A stretch of DNA of 64,000 nt from Phenylobacterium sp. (GCF_030645195.1 NZ_JAUSLW010000198.1:1-64000); one strand, 5' to 3'. Shown: positions 18,001-26,558, numbered from the stretch's first letter. Numbers and translations are program-made. Notes: generated from the sequence alone by a model not told the origin.

Positions 18001-21000
18001 GCCGTCGGGCAGGACGGTGGGGATGTCGACGCCTTCCAGCAGGGAGCCCATCGACCCGGCGCCGCCGGCCCCGCCGCCGCCGCCGACGCTCTGGGCGGTG
18101 ACGCCGTTGGCGCCCGAGCCCAGGGTGACGATGGCGCCCCTATTGACCACATGGACCAGGGCGCCGTCGCCGGCCGCCCCGCCGTGGCCGCCGACCGCCA
18201 CCTTGATCTCGGCGCTGCGCACCTGGCCGCCGACATTGAAGGCCGCCGTGGTTGCCGAGGCGTCGCCGCCGGCCCCGCCGCCGCCGCCGACGCTCTGGGC
18301 GAAGATGCCGGTGGAGCCGTCGCCATAGGTTCTGACGACGCCAGAATTGTCGACATTGACGATGTCGCCAGCCCCGCCCTTGCCGCCGGAGCCGCCCACG
18401 GCGACCGCGACATTGACCTCGGTCCCCTTGCCGCCGGCCGCGGTGATGGCGGTGGCCGAGGCGTCGCCGCCGCGACCGCCGCCGCCGCCGACGCTCTGGG
18501 CGAAGACGCCGGCGGCGTTGAAGTCGTAGGTGGTGAGCGCGCCGGTGTTGGCCACGTCGACCTGCTTGCCGGCCCCGCCGTCGCCGCCGGAGCCGCCGAC
18601 GGCCACGGAGATTGCGACCGCCACCTTGTCGCCGCCGGCGATGGCCACCGAGGTCGCCTGGCCGCCCGCCCCGCCGCCGCCGCCGACGCTCTGGGCGAAG
18701 ATGGCGTTGGCGAAGTCGCCGGCCGCCTCGATGGCGCCTGAGTTGCGGACATCGACCGTGGAGGCGTCGCCGCCGGAGCCGCCGGAGCCGCCCACCGCCA
18801 CCGAGGCCGAGACGAAGGCCCCGACGCTGATGGCCGTGGCCGAGCCGCCCTTGCCGCCGCCGCCGCCGATGGACTGGGCGAAGATGGCGTCGGCGCCGAG
18901 GCCCGAGCTCTTGATGGCGCCGTCGTTGCGCACCACCACCTCGCCGCCCTTGCCACCGGCGCCGCCGGCCCCGCCCACGGCCACCGAGGCGAAGGCCCCG
19001 ACCCCGAAGGCGTCGCCGCCGTTGCCGCCGCCGCCGCCGATACTCTGAGCGAAGATCGCCGAGGCGCCCTGGCCCGAGGCGGTGAGGGTCGCCCCCTGGC
19101 CGTTGATCGCGGTGACCAGGCCGCCATTGCCGGCGTCGCCGCCGGAGCCGCCCGAGACGCTGATCCAGCCCCCGGCGGACCCGCCGTTGCCGCCGCCGCC
19201 GCCGATGCTCTCCAGGAACAGGGCGTGGGCCCGGGCGCCTTGCGTGATGATGGTCCCCATGTTGCTGAGGCTGACCGCCCCGCCGTCCGGGCAGACGAAG
19301 TAGACCCGGCAGCGGGCCGATTCGGCGGTGCCGCCGTTGCCGGCGTCGGAATAGAAGATGCCGTCCGAGGAGCCGCCGTCGCCGCCGACGCCCCCCAGGC
19401 TCTGGCCGAACATGCCGTAGGATTCCAGGCCCTTGGTGGCGATGGTCCCGGTGTTGCTCATGGTGATGGCGCCGCCGGGGGCCGAAGCGCCGCCCTTGCC
19501 GCCCTGGCCCACGAAGATGGAGTCGCCGTCGCCGCCGTCGCCGCCCTTGCCGGCCAGGGACTGGCCCAGCATGCCATAGGCGCGGTCGCCGGAGGTCTTG
19601 AGCGTCCCGGCGTTGGTGAGGGTGACGTCGCCGGTGAGGCCGCCGTCGCCGCCGGTGGCGCCGGCATAGGCGTTGTTGCCGCCGCCGCCGCGGCCGCCCT
19701 GGCCGCCGAGGCTGAAGCCGGCCACGGCGTGGGCCCCCGCCCCCGAGGTGGTGATGGCGCCGCCCGAGGCGATGTCGACGCGGACCGCCCCGGAATCGCC
19801 GCCCCGGCCGCCGGCGTTGGAGCTGTCGCTGACGCCCGAGGCGCTGTCGCCGGCCGAGCCCTGGCCCCCCAGGCTGCGGGCCAGGACGCCATAGGCCTTG
19901 GCGCCGGTGGTGACGATGGCCGACTTGACGGTGACAAGGATCTTGCCGGCGAAGCCGCCGGTGACGTTGGGGCTGTCGTTCACCGACTGGCCGCCGAGGC
20001 TCTCGGCCAGGATGGCGTGGCCGCCGACCCCGGAGGTGGCGAGCGCCCCGGTGGTGGTCACGGTGACGTCGCCGCCGCGGCCGCCCTGGACGCCCAGGGC
20101 GCCGAGGCTCAGCGCGGCGATGGCCGGGCCGCTGACCCCACTTGTGGTGACCGCCGCCCGGTTGTCGACGGTGACCGCGCCGCCGGCGCCGCCATTGGTG
20201 TAGACGTCGAGGCTGAAGAGGCCGGCGTTGAAGCGGAACCGCCCGATCCCGCCCTGGGACTTGGCCAGCAGGCCCGCGCCGTAGTCGCCGCTGGCGCTCA
20301 CCGTGGCGGTGTTGGTCAGGCTGACGGTCCCGCCGGGCTCGCCGTCCTGGAAGTTGGCCGCCGCGCCGCCGGCGCTGATCGTCGGCACGGCGCCGGTCAG
20401 GCTGTCGAGCGCCTCCTCGGGCTGGGGCGGAGCGTCGAGGAAGGTCAAGGTGTTGGTCTGGACGGCGATGTAGCCCAGCACATAGGGGGCGAGCTTGGCC
20501 TTGTCCGGGGCGCCGCCGAACAGGCAGCCGGGATTGATCGTGCAGTTGAAGAAGAAGAGCGCGCTGGTGGCCGTGGGACTGGTGTCGCCGTTGATGGCGG
20601 CCAGGGCGTTGTTCCCGAGGTTCAGGCGGTTCTGGGCGTCGTTACGCTCGCCCACCCGGTTGAAGGTCACCGCCCGCGACTGGGCCGTGGCGCCGCTGGC
20701 GTAGGTGGCCGGCGTCGAATTGACGACCTCGAGATTGGGCCCCGGCGCGGCGGCGGCGGCCAGCGGGCTGGCGGCCTCCACCACCAGGGCCAGGGCGGCG
20801 GCGCGGCCGATGAGACGCCGTGCGGCCTGGTCCAGCCTCTGGGCGCGGCGGCCAGCGGGGCGGGAGATCGGGACCAGGTTCGTCCGCGGCAGGGCCGCGA
20901 CCGCATCCTCCACGGCCTCCAACGCCTGGTAGAGTCGCTGGGTCGCCGCCGTGGCTGGGCTGTCGCCCACCAAGCGGCGCAGGGCGGAGAGTTCGGCGAG

Positions 21001-21126
21001 GGTTCCGGAGAACTGCCGGCGCAGGGCCGCGGCTGTATGGGGATCGGCGGCGTCGGCCAGCAGCCGCGCGCGCAGGCTTTCAAGCGCCTGCGCCAGGCGC
21101 AGCAGCTTCTGCGTCCGTTCCGACAT
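15034..21126 (-). CDS. Giant glycine-rich autotransporter (type Va) with beta-barrel
   Basis: About 2,030 aa from ATG 21126; the in-frame GTG at 21147 adds seven residues. Layout: residues 1-104 are a charged helical extension ('SERTQKLLRLAQALESLRAR'); 105-127 form a hydrophobic signal-like segment ending AAAAAAP; about 130-1500 are a beta-helical passenger with some twenty copies of 'AQSVGGGGGxGG'-type repeats; a hinge follows; the last ~290 residues form a translocator barrel that ends in 'GSIKFRMQF' with terminal Phe. It should be exported by Sec and displayed on the surface, probably as an adhesin or biofilm matrix protein. The passenger has only two cysteines near its start and a Cys pair around the barrel entry. 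It is divergent from the HTH-GNAT gene. Confidence 0.9.
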   Translation of the reverse strand: MSERTQKLLRLAQALESLRARLLADAADPHTAAALRRQFSGTLAELSALRRLVGDSPATAATQRLYQALEAVEDAVAALPRTNLVPISRPAGRRAQRLDQAARRLIGRAAALALVVEAASPLAAAAAPGPNLEVVNSTPATYASGATAQSRAVTFNRVGERNDAQNRLNLGNNALAAINGDTSPTATSALFFFNCTINPGCLFGGAPDKAKLAPYVLGYIAVQTNTLTFLDAPPQPEEALDSLTGAVPTISAGGAAANFQDGEPGGTVSLTNTATVSASGDYGAGLLAKSQGGIGRFRFNAGLFSLDVYTNGGAGGAVTVDNRAAVTTSGVSGPAIAALSLGALGVQGGRGGDVTVTTTGALATSGVGGHAILAESLGGQSVNDSPNVTGGFAGKILVTVKSAIVTTGAKAYGVLARSLGGQGSAGDSASGVSDSSNAGGRGGDSGAVRVDIASGGAITTSGAGAHAVAGFSLGGQGGRGGGGNNAYAGATGGDGGLTGDVTLTNAGTLKTSGDRAYGMLGQSLAGKGGDGGDGDSIFVGQGGKGGASAPGGAITMSNTGTIATKGLESYGMFGQSLGGVGGDGGSSDGIFYSDAGNGGTAESARCRVYFVCPDGGAVSLSNMGTIITQGARAHALFLESIGGGGGNGGSAGGWISVSGGSGGDAGNGGLVTAINGQGATLTASGQGASAIFAQSIGGGGGNGGDAFGVGAFASVAVGGAGGAGGKGGEVVVRNDGAIKSSGLGADAIFAQSIGGGGGKGGSATAISVGAFVSASVAVGGSGGSGGDASTVDVRNSGAIEAAGDFANAIFAQSVGGGGGAGGQATSVAIAGGDKVAVAISVAVGGSGGDGGAGKQVDVANTGALTTYDFNAAGVFAQSVGGGGGRGGDASATAITAAGGKGTEVNVAVAVGGSGGKGGAGDIVNVDNSGVVRTYGDGSTGIFAQSVGGGGGAGGDASATTAAFNVGGQVRSAEIKVAVGGHGGAAGDGALVHVVNRGAIVTLGSGANGVTAQSVGGGGGAGGAGSMGSLLEGVDIPTVLPDGKGEDANTSLKQKATEKYASFKREFSRIVSNPGAFGKNLARDVGKKTSKAPDSIAISIGVGGYGGAAGKGGDVALENTGEIVTAGFMSSGVFAQSVGGGGGSGGGGDGEASGDMSIGGGLGGTGGASGAGGSVTVANKGAISTLGDLSYGVLAQSVGGGGGLGGSGAGEIGGGYSLSLSIGGKGGSVDNGGAVKVAQDGDVVTFGSSSVGVLAQSVGGGGGIGGAANASNYLNVALGGQGTSGGNGGDVEVSVKGAIATSGKAAYGVLAQSVGGGGGLGGGVVPATLVFGVDPLGLVKIDTGIPYSVASLGMGGGGGAGGNGGAVKVTTSGTITTTGQGAHGIYAQSVGGGGGIGGTGANTFPAAIALSGSNGDKGTAGAITIVHAGDIKAFGDGAHGILAQSVGGQGSNGRGGDINITVNGTIQGGANGGAGIFLAGGAHNKLTIGGGAVTSKSLLAILGSDGDDTVDNAGRVTGEIGLGGGANSFTNRAAGLVESYRVAALNGGTFANAGALSPYGAGAVGTTRILGDLTQSSTGGLKIDARYHAGTADRIEVAGAAALAGQVMLEPYHVLDLIPGKYVTVLSAASLTNNGIAADASDTLVIDYGLTATATELKVGTNRVDFVLAGLSPNQVAITKHLQASWAAGGTASQEPLLDDLAFQKSRAAYVARVNTLDPGAAPTQGVTPLMSSLTFVGGLMSCPGGEGASDVLHEGTCYWARAGGGSSRMESDGGTPGYQQHAMRLQAGGQFALPQPGWFGGLSLGLEDSQFDSGAPAHSRARRVQAGGVIKREMGPLLLAAAASYQYSRADLSRPVNFPIPQVAASSHPVTDLASLRLRAAYLAQGATFYLRPSLEAEAYHLGLKGYRESGAPGLNLIVRDSDQSFTSGTANLEIGATHVTAKGVVLRPYANVGVTRFSQGSWDIKARLESAPAAAPDFTVRTELPRQLTRAAVGLEADFEKGAIRVEYETRQGDRYRDDTGSIKFRMQF
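16780..20300 (-). repeat. Degenerate tandem repeats encoding 'xQSVGGGGGxGG' passenger units
   Basis: Within the autotransporter gene, runs of GCC codon complements alternate with the conserved word CCGACGCTCTGGGC on the plus strand about every 150-230 bases. Each marks one passenger repeat: a Gly-rich turn, 'V.NTG.I.T.G..A.GV.AQSVGG' and so on. At protein level the N-proximal copies are divergent ('SLGGQG', 'SLAGKG') and the C-proximal copies are nearly identical ('AQSVGGGGG'). The pattern suggests growth by local duplication, and it is a likely place for length variation between strains. Confidence 0.75.
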
Positions 21127-21293
21127 GAAGCAAAACCCCCGATACACCGTCCCGGGGAGTTCCCAAGACGGCTAAATCTACCCGTGTTATTCAAGGGTCT
21201 GGCGTCGCAACCGACAATTGGCGAATTTTGGGGAGGGATTCGCCCGCCGGTGTTGCGAGGGTTCGCCTGAGAGGCGAGCGGGGGAGGGTGTGG

Positions 21294-22709
21294 ATGCCGA
21301 CGAGCCGGATTTTCGACGACCCCTTCGACCTGGGGGGATGGCCGCCGAGGCTGACGGTCGAGGAGATCGCGCAGGTGCGGCGCCATCCCAATTTCGGCGC
21401 CGCCTTCCTGGCCAGCGGCGAGCACGCCACCCGGCCGACCTTGACCCTTGGCCCGCTGCGCAGCCTGTTCAAGGACCGTGGCAGCCAGACCATCGGCACC
21501 CTGGCCCTGTGCCTCTACGACACCGAGGAGGGGCTGACGGCGGGCCGCCTGACCCGGATGTGCGTGGAATCGGGGATCTGCAGCGCCGGCCGGGTGGAGA
21601 GCTACCTGGCCCTGATGCGCCAGCGCGGCGCGCTCATCCCGCTCGGCAAGTCCTCGGGCCTGCCGGTCCGCCACGGCTTCAGCGAGGACTATCTCGCCTG
21701 GTTCCGGGACTATGTCCGCTCCGGCCTTCGCGCCCTGGCCCTGGTGGACCCGTCCGCCGCCGCGGCCCTTCCCCTGATGGCGGGAGCGGACTTCTTCCAT
21801 TACACGCGCCGCAGCATGGCCAGCGCGAGCGTCAATCCGCCCCTGACCCATCCCGGCCTGGGTCCCGAACTGCTGCTGTTCGCGCAGCGGGATGCGGGCC
21901 TGGCGATCCTGTCGGACCTGGTGGCCGGCCAGCTCGGCTCGGAGACCGGGCGCGCGCCCGTCTCGGTGGCCGACCTGGCGCGGCGTCACGGCGTTTCGCG
22001 GGCCCATGTGCTGAAGCTGCTGCGGGACGCCGACGAGGCCCGAGCCTTCGCCTGGAACCCGGACGCGCGCACCGTGACCCTTCCGGCCTGGATGCTGGAC
22101 CGGCTGGAGCAGGGGGTGGCGGTGACCCTGCTCAACCGGCGCCACGCCGCCCGCGCGGTGCTGGCCGCCCCGCGCGGCGCCCTGGCCATCCGGACCGCGA
22201 CAATGGCCGACGTGGAGCCCCTGCGGGCCCTGATGGAGCAGGCCATCCGCATCCACCTGGCCGCCTATCTGCCGCCGGAAGGGGTGGCGGCCTCCTTCGA
22301 GGTGATGGGGCTGGACACCCAGCTGATCGCCGATGGCGCCTATTTCGTGGTGGAGGCCGACGGCAAGATCGCCGGCTGCGGCGGCTGGAGCCGGCGGGCC
22401 ACCCTGTTCGGCGGCGACCACAGCGCCGGCCGTGACTCAGCCCTGGTGGATCCCGCCGTCGAGCCCGCCCGCATCCGGGCCATGTACACCCACCCCGACT
22501 TCGCCCGCCGGGGAGTGGGCAAGCTGATCCTGGACACCTGCGAGGCCGCCGCGGCCGCGGAGGGCTTCGGCCGCTGCGAGATGGCCGCCACCCTGTCGGG
22601 AGAGCCGCTCTACCGGGCGGCCGGCTACCAGGTGATCGAGCCCTTCGAGGCTCAGACCTCCACCGGCTACCGGGTGCCCCTGCTGCGCATGGGCAAGGCG
22701 CTCTCCTGA
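21294..22709 (+). CDS. HTH domain fused to GNAT N-acetyltransferase
   Basis: 471 aa from ATG 21294, directly after GGGGAGGG (21281-21288). The N-terminal ~300 residues are helical with 'GTLALCLYDTEEGLTAGRLTRMCVE' and a helix-turn-helix at 'VSVADLARRHGVSRAHVLKLLRDA'. The C-terminal ~160 residues are a GNAT fold with 'IRTATMADVEPLRALMEQA', 'IRAMYTHPDFARRGVGKLIL' (acetyl-CoA loop RRGVGK) and 'EPLYRAAGYQVIEPFE'. It probably combines DNA binding with small-molecule or protein acetylation. It is divergent from the autotransporter with only 167 bases between starts, so it may regulate it. That link is inferred from position. Confidence 0.8.
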   Translation: MPTSRIFDDPFDLGGWPPRLTVEEIAQVRRHPNFGAAFLASGEHATRPTLTLGPLRSLFKDRGSQTIGTLALCLYDTEEGLTAGRLTRMCVESGICSAGRVESYLALMRQRGALIPLGKSSGLPVRHGFSEDYLAWFRDYVRSGLRALALVDPSAAAALPLMAGADFFHYTRRSMASASVNPPLTHPGLGPELLLFAQRDAGLAILSDLVAGQLGSETGRAPVSVADLARRHGVSRAHVLKLLRDADEARAFAWNPDARTVTLPAWMLDRLEQGVAVTLLNRRHAARAVLAAPRGALAIRTATMADVEPLRALMEQAIRIHLAAYLPPEGVAASFEVMGLDTQLIADGAYFVVEADGKIAGCGGWSRRATLFGGDHSAGRDSALVDPAVEPARIRAMYTHPDFARRGVGKLILDTCEAAAAAEGFGRCEMAATLSGEPLYRAAGYQVIEPFEAQTSTGYRVPLLRMGKALS

Positions 22710-22717
22710 ACGCAAAA

Positions 22718-22750
22718 GAGCGGCCCCCGGGGGGCCGCCCTTCCACGCTC
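22718..22750. terminator. Bidirectional terminator hairpin
   Basis: The perfect stem CGGCCCC / GGGGCCG (22721-22727 and 22731-22737) is nested inside an outer GAGCG / CGCTC pair (22718-22722 and 22746-22750). It lies in the 55-base gap between the convergent GNAT and TonB-receptor genes and can serve both. Confidence 0.7.
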
Positions 22751-22764
22751 TCCTGAATTTTGGC

Positions 22765-25281
22765 TCAGAAGGTGTAGGTGATCCGGCCGTAATAGTAGCC
22801 GCCGTTGATGCCGAAGGGCGAGTAGCTGGGATACTGGCCCACGCAACCGCCGCCGGAGGCGACGCAGGCGGCCTGGTACTGGGCCGACAGCTTGTCCGGG
22901 TACTTGTTGAACAGGTTGTTGGCGCCCACCGAAAGCGTGACCGCGTCGACGAACTTGTAGGAGACTTCCAGGTCGGTGATGGCCGTGGCGCCGATCGAGG
23001 TCTGCAGCAGGGGCCCGGTGCCCGGGTCGGAGAGCGACGAGGACTTGCCGTAGACGGTCTCGGTCAGGTTCACGGTCAGGGCGCCGAAGGTGTAGAGGGC
23101 GCCGATCCCGACCTTGTACTTGGGCGAGGCGGCTTCCAGCAGCGACTTGGCGTTGCCCGCGAACAGGGTCTGGCCGGTCGGGTACGGGACGCTGGGGGTG
23201 GCCAGCGCCGCGGGCGGCGCCTTCACCTTGGTGACCTTGGTGGTGTTGTAGTTGCCGCTGAGGGTCCAGTCGATCCGGCCGTAGTCGCCCAGGTCGGTCG
23301 GGTAGGAGATCACCAGGTCCACGCCGCGCGAGCGGGTGTCCAGGCCGTTGGAGAAGATGTTGATCCCGGTGGTGGTGACGGTGGGATCAAGCACGTTGCC
23401 GTTGGCGAGGATCGCCGCCAGCACCTGCGGCGAGGCCAGCACGCCATTGCGGGTGCCGTAAAGCGAACTGGAGCCGAAGATTCGGTCGGTCAGCTCGATC
23501 TGATAGGCGTCGAGGGTCAGGGTCATGGCCGGGAGCGGATGGGCCACGATGCCGATGCTGTAGTTGGTGGATTCTTCCGGCTTCAGGGCGTCGATGCCCA
23601 GCAGGCGGGCGGCCGGCGAGTTGGGCGCCAGCTGCACGAAGGCCGCGGTCGGCGACACGTTGGTGGCCGAGTAGTAGGATTCCGCCAGGGTCGGGGCGCG
23701 GAAGCCGGTGCTGGCCGTGCCGCGGATGGCGATGGCGTCGTTGAAGTCATAGCGGCCGGTCAGCTTGGCGACGGTGGTTTCGCCGAAGTCGCTGAAGTGC
23801 TCGTAGCGGATGGCGGCGTCGACCTGCAGGGCCTCGATGGGCGAGACCGCCAGGTCGGCGTAGATCGCCCAGCTGTCGCGGCTGTGCTTGCCGGCGTCGG
23901 TCAGCGCGAAGCCCGGATAGGACTGCGAGCCCTCCTTGTAGCGCGACGCGACGTCGCCGGCGCCGATCTCGTAGGTCTCGTGACGGTTCTCGAAGCCGAA
24001 GGCCGCGGCCAGCGGGGTCGCCAAGCCGACCTCGAACTCCTTGGAGAGGTCGAGGTTGTTGGTCAGCTGGGTGGTGGTCCAGGAGCCGGCGTGGAAGCTG
24101 GTGGGGCTGGAGCCCTTGGTCGTGGTGGTGGAGGTGTCGACATAGAGGCTGGCGTTGATCGAGTCCTCGACGCGGACCTCGATGTCGTCGACCCCGTAGG
24201 TGGAGCTCAGGTCGAAGTTCCAGCCGCCGACCACGCCGGAGAAGCCGATGGCGCCGGCATAATCGTCCTCGATGATGCGCTCACGCGGGCTGAAGCCCTG
24301 GGGATAGGGACGGTCGACCGCGCCCATCTTGCCGGTGACGCGGTTGTAGCGGCGGTAGTTCTCGTAGGCCGAGGCGTCCTTGTGACCGTAGGAACCGAAG
24401 GAATAGACCTCGAAATCGTCGCCGATGGAGACGCCGCCATTATAGCCCAGGTTGCTCAGCCGGTACTCGGCGTCGCCGGAGATCAGGTTGAGGTTCGGGT
24501 AGCCGGGGATCAGGCGCTCGATGGCGTTGTGGGCCGCCGAATAGCTCGGGCTGGCGGGGTTGAACACGCGCTGGTCGGGCAGGCCGCGATTGCTGAAGCC
24601 GTGGTACTTGGTCTCGGCCGTCAGGTTCAGCCAGCTGTTCTCGGTCGGCGCCGTGCCGATGTTGAACGAGATCGCGGCGGTCTTGCCGCCCTCGTCCATG
24701 TACTCGCCGGCGGTCGCCGAGATCGAGCCGCCCGCATCGGCCTTCTTCAGGATGACGTTGATGACGCCGGCGATGGCGTCGGTGCCGTACTGGGCCGCGG
24801 CGCCGTCGGTCAGCACCTCGATACGGCCGATGGAGGCCATGGGGATGAAGCTGAGGTCGGTGGCCGCCGCGCCCTGATAGGCGCCGGAGAGGACCGCGAA
24901 GTTGGCGGTGGTGTGACGGCGCTTGCCGTTGATCAGCACCAGGGCGTGGTTGGGCGACAGGCCGCGCAGGCGCGCCGACAGGGTCAGGTTGGCGGTGTCG
25001 CCGCCGAAGGCCTGGGCGTTGAAGGAGGGCACCAGGTTGCTGAGGCCGACCCGCAGGTCGGTCTGGCCGGTGCGGGTCAGTGCGGCGGTATCCACCACCT
25101 GCACGGGCGCGGCGCTGTCCTCGACCTTCAGGCCGGTCTGGCGCGTGCCGGTGACGATGACTTCATCGACGTCCACCGTGGCCGCCGCCAGGGTCTGGGC
25201 CGAGGCGCCAGTGGCGCCGGCGATCAATACGGAGGCGAGAGAGACGCTCGCCAGCCATGCGTTTCGGGTCGTGGTCTTCAT
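22765..25281 (-). CDS. TonB-dependent outer-membrane receptor
   Basis: 838 aa from ATG 25281, behind GAGGGGG. Signal peptide 'MKTTTRNAWLASVSLASVLIAGATGASAQ'; TonB box region 'DVDEVIVTGTRQ'; plug domain with 'LRGLSPNHALVLINGKRRH' and 'IGRIEVLTDGAAAQYGTDAIAGVINVILKK'; then a 22-strand barrel closing with 'YYYGRITYTF'. It imports a large or scarce ligand with TonB energy. The 'GKRRHTTANF' plug is typical of the Caulobacterales/sphingomonad receptors that take plant-derived compounds rather than of siderophore receptors. No Fur box was recognised. The 225 bases upstream of the ATG are non-coding. Confidence 0.93.
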   Translation of the reverse strand: MKTTTRNAWLASVSLASVLIAGATGASAQTLAAATVDVDEVIVTGTRQTGLKVEDSAAPVQVVDTAALTRTGQTDLRVGLSNLVPSFNAQAFGGDTANLTLSARLRGLSPNHALVLINGKRRHTTANFAVLSGAYQGAAATDLSFIPMASIGRIEVLTDGAAAQYGTDAIAGVINVILKKADAGGSISATAGEYMDEGGKTAAISFNIGTAPTENSWLNLTAETKYHGFSNRGLPDQRVFNPASPSYSAAHNAIERLIPGYPNLNLISGDAEYRLSNLGYNGGVSIGDDFEVYSFGSYGHKDASAYENYRRYNRVTGKMGAVDRPYPQGFSPRERIIEDDYAGAIGFSGVVGGWNFDLSSTYGVDDIEVRVEDSINASLYVDTSTTTTKGSSPTSFHAGSWTTTQLTNNLDLSKEFEVGLATPLAAAFGFENRHETYEIGAGDVASRYKEGSQSYPGFALTDAGKHSRDSWAIYADLAVSPIEALQVDAAIRYEHFSDFGETTVAKLTGRYDFNDAIAIRGTASTGFRAPTLAESYYSATNVSPTAAFVQLAPNSPAARLLGIDALKPEESTNYSIGIVAHPLPAMTLTLDAYQIELTDRIFGSSSLYGTRNGVLASPQVLAAILANGNVLDPTVTTTGINIFSNGLDTRSRGVDLVISYPTDLGDYGRIDWTLSGNYNTTKVTKVKAPPAALATPSVPYPTGQTLFAGNAKSLLEAASPKYKVGIGALYTFGALTVNLTETVYGKSSSLSDPGTGPLLQTSIGATAITDLEVSYKFVDAVTLSVGANNLFNKYPDKLSAQYQAACVASGGGCVGQYPSYSPFGINGGYYYGRITYTF

Positions 25282-25506
25282 CTTGTAGGCCCCCTCATAA
25301 TCGCGGCGCAGATTGGCCGCAGATTCCCCGTGCGCCGGATGTGCGCGGCGTCGGGGCGTTGACGGACGGTCCAGGACTGGGCTTTGGCCCTTAGTTCCTG
25401 GTGGTCGCCCAGAAATGTTGGTGGTTTGGCTCAATATCCGCGTAGAGAACCGCGAGATGTTCGGCTTCTATAGCCGCATCCAGGATATAAGCTGAATTAT
25501 CAACAC

Positions 25507-25812
25507 TCATACCGAAGAGCTCACGCAGAATTTGAGATCGCCCGGCCCGGATGTTTCCTCATATATTTTATATTTTACTGCAGTTAGAAGATGCTTGTCC
25601 CCGATTTCTTCAAAGACGTTCATCTGATAGTAAGACAGTCCACATGAATCCTTCTTCGTGTCAACGAGATGGAGGTTTCCGGCCTCAATGTCTCCAGATG
25701 TTGGGTTTTTGACGCATTTCGTGCGCGATAATCGGGCACGACAACCATCGAGTGCGCCATATTTTGGAACACGAGATGGATCATGACCTAAGTCGACTCG
25801 GATAAATGCCAT
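25507..25812 (-). CDS. Low-GC orphan ORF, 101 aa
   Basis: An open frame with markedly lower GC than all neighbours, roughly 45%, in an AT-rich pocket (about 25440-25860). The start may be ATG 25812 or GTG 25836; neither has a strong RBS. The protein reads like a soluble fragment ('LSYYQMNVFEEIGDKHLLTAVKYKIYEE') with four cysteines and no signal peptide. I recognise no family. It may be a recently acquired gene or a remnant of one. Confidence 0.35.
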   Translation of the reverse strand: MAFIRVDLGHDPSRVPKYGALDGCRARLSRTKCVKNPTSGDIEAGNLHLVDTKKDSCGLSYYQMNVFEEIGDKHLLTAVKYKIYEETSGPGDLKFCVSSSV

Positions 25813-26004
25813 GACAACTGCACGATAACTATGCACGGCTTGCCCGCGATTTAATCACGCAGGCCGTTTCGCGGGCCGATGTGGGGTCTGCGCGCGCATC
25901 GGGGCGGACGGGGCGACGGCTGGCGTGGCTTGAACAACCCCGCCCGCCTGTCCGAAGGTGGGCCGCCCTCGCCGAACGCCGGCGCCGACATGAAGGAAGA
26001 TCCG

Positions 26005-26502
26005 ATGCGCAGACTGATCCTGGCCGCCCTCCTGCCGGTGCTGGCGGCCGCCGCGGCGCCCGCGGCCGCCGCCGACGCCATCGTGCGGGTGGGCCCGCCA
26101 ACCGCCGCCATCCTGCAGGCCGCCGTGGTCCCGGCCGGCTACGACACCATCTATGTCAGCGGCCAGACGCCGCCGCCGCTGAACGCCGGCGCCCCGGCCG
26201 GTACGCCGGTGGAGTTCGGCGACACCAAGACCCAGACCATCGGGATCATGAAGAAGATCGACGCGGTCCTGAAGGGCCAGGGTTACGCCATGGGCGACGT
26301 GGTGATGATGCGCGTCTACCTGGTGGGCGACCCGGCCAAGGGCGGGAGCATGGACTTCGCCGGCATGATGGAGGGCTACAAGCAGTTCTTCGGCTCGGCG
26401 GACCAGCCCAACAAGCCCGCGCGGGTGACCATGCAGGTGGCCGCCCTGGTGGCGCCGGGCATGCTGGCCGAGATCGAGGTCCAGGCCGCCAAGAAGAAGT
26501 AG
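26005..26502 (+). CDS. RidA/YjgF-family protein, exported
   Basis: 165 aa from ATG 26005, with AAGGAAGA just before it; ATG 25990 is an alternative. The signal peptide 'MRRLILAALLPVLAAAAAPAAAA' directs it to the periplasm, unlike cytoplasmic RidA enamine deaminases. The RidA core is visible: 'YDTIYVSGQTPP', 'QTIGIMKKIDAVLKGQGYAMGDVVMMRVYLV' and 'PARVTMQVAALVAPGMLAEIEVQA'. The conserved Arg of RidA is found as 'ARVTMQV'. It probably removes a reactive imine/enamine or is a divergent paralogue of other function. Confidence 0.88.
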   Translation: MRRLILAALLPVLAAAAAPAAAADAIVRVGPPTAAILQAAVVPAGYDTIYVSGQTPPPLNAGAPAGTPVEFGDTKTQTIGIMKKIDAVLKGQGYAMGDVVMMRVYLVGDPAKGGSMDFAGMMEGYKQFFGSADQPNKPARVTMQVAALVAPGMLAEIEVQAAKKK

Positions 26503-26521
26503 GCGTCCAAGGCGTTCGCAG

Positions 26522-26546
26522 CGCCGCCCGCGTCACGCGGGCGGCG
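26522..26546. terminator. Strong hairpin between convergent ridA-like and CoA-transferase genes
   Basis: An 11-bp perfect stem (CGCCGCCCGCG, loop TCA, complement) fills the middle of the 56-base gap between the two convergent stops at 26502 and 26559. It has no strong T-run. Confidence 0.65.
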
Positions 26547-26558
26547 TCTCGCCGCGGG

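Noticed and set aside
16780-20300. Regular repeats resembling a CRISPR or minisatellite array
   Set aside because: The repeats keep the reading frame and encode degenerate Gly-rich passenger units; there are no constant direct repeats with unique spacers and no cas genes.
15784-21270. Long plus-strand open frames (over 600 codons) opposite the autotransporter
   Set aside because: They arise from the GC-rich Gly/Ala codons of the real minus-strand gene; the translations are low-complexity Ala/Gly/Asp/Val without any domain.
25879-26004. Longer RidA-like product starting upstream
   Set aside because: The signal peptide and RBS place the start at 26005; the upstream residues are Gly/Arg-rich with no conservation-like pattern.
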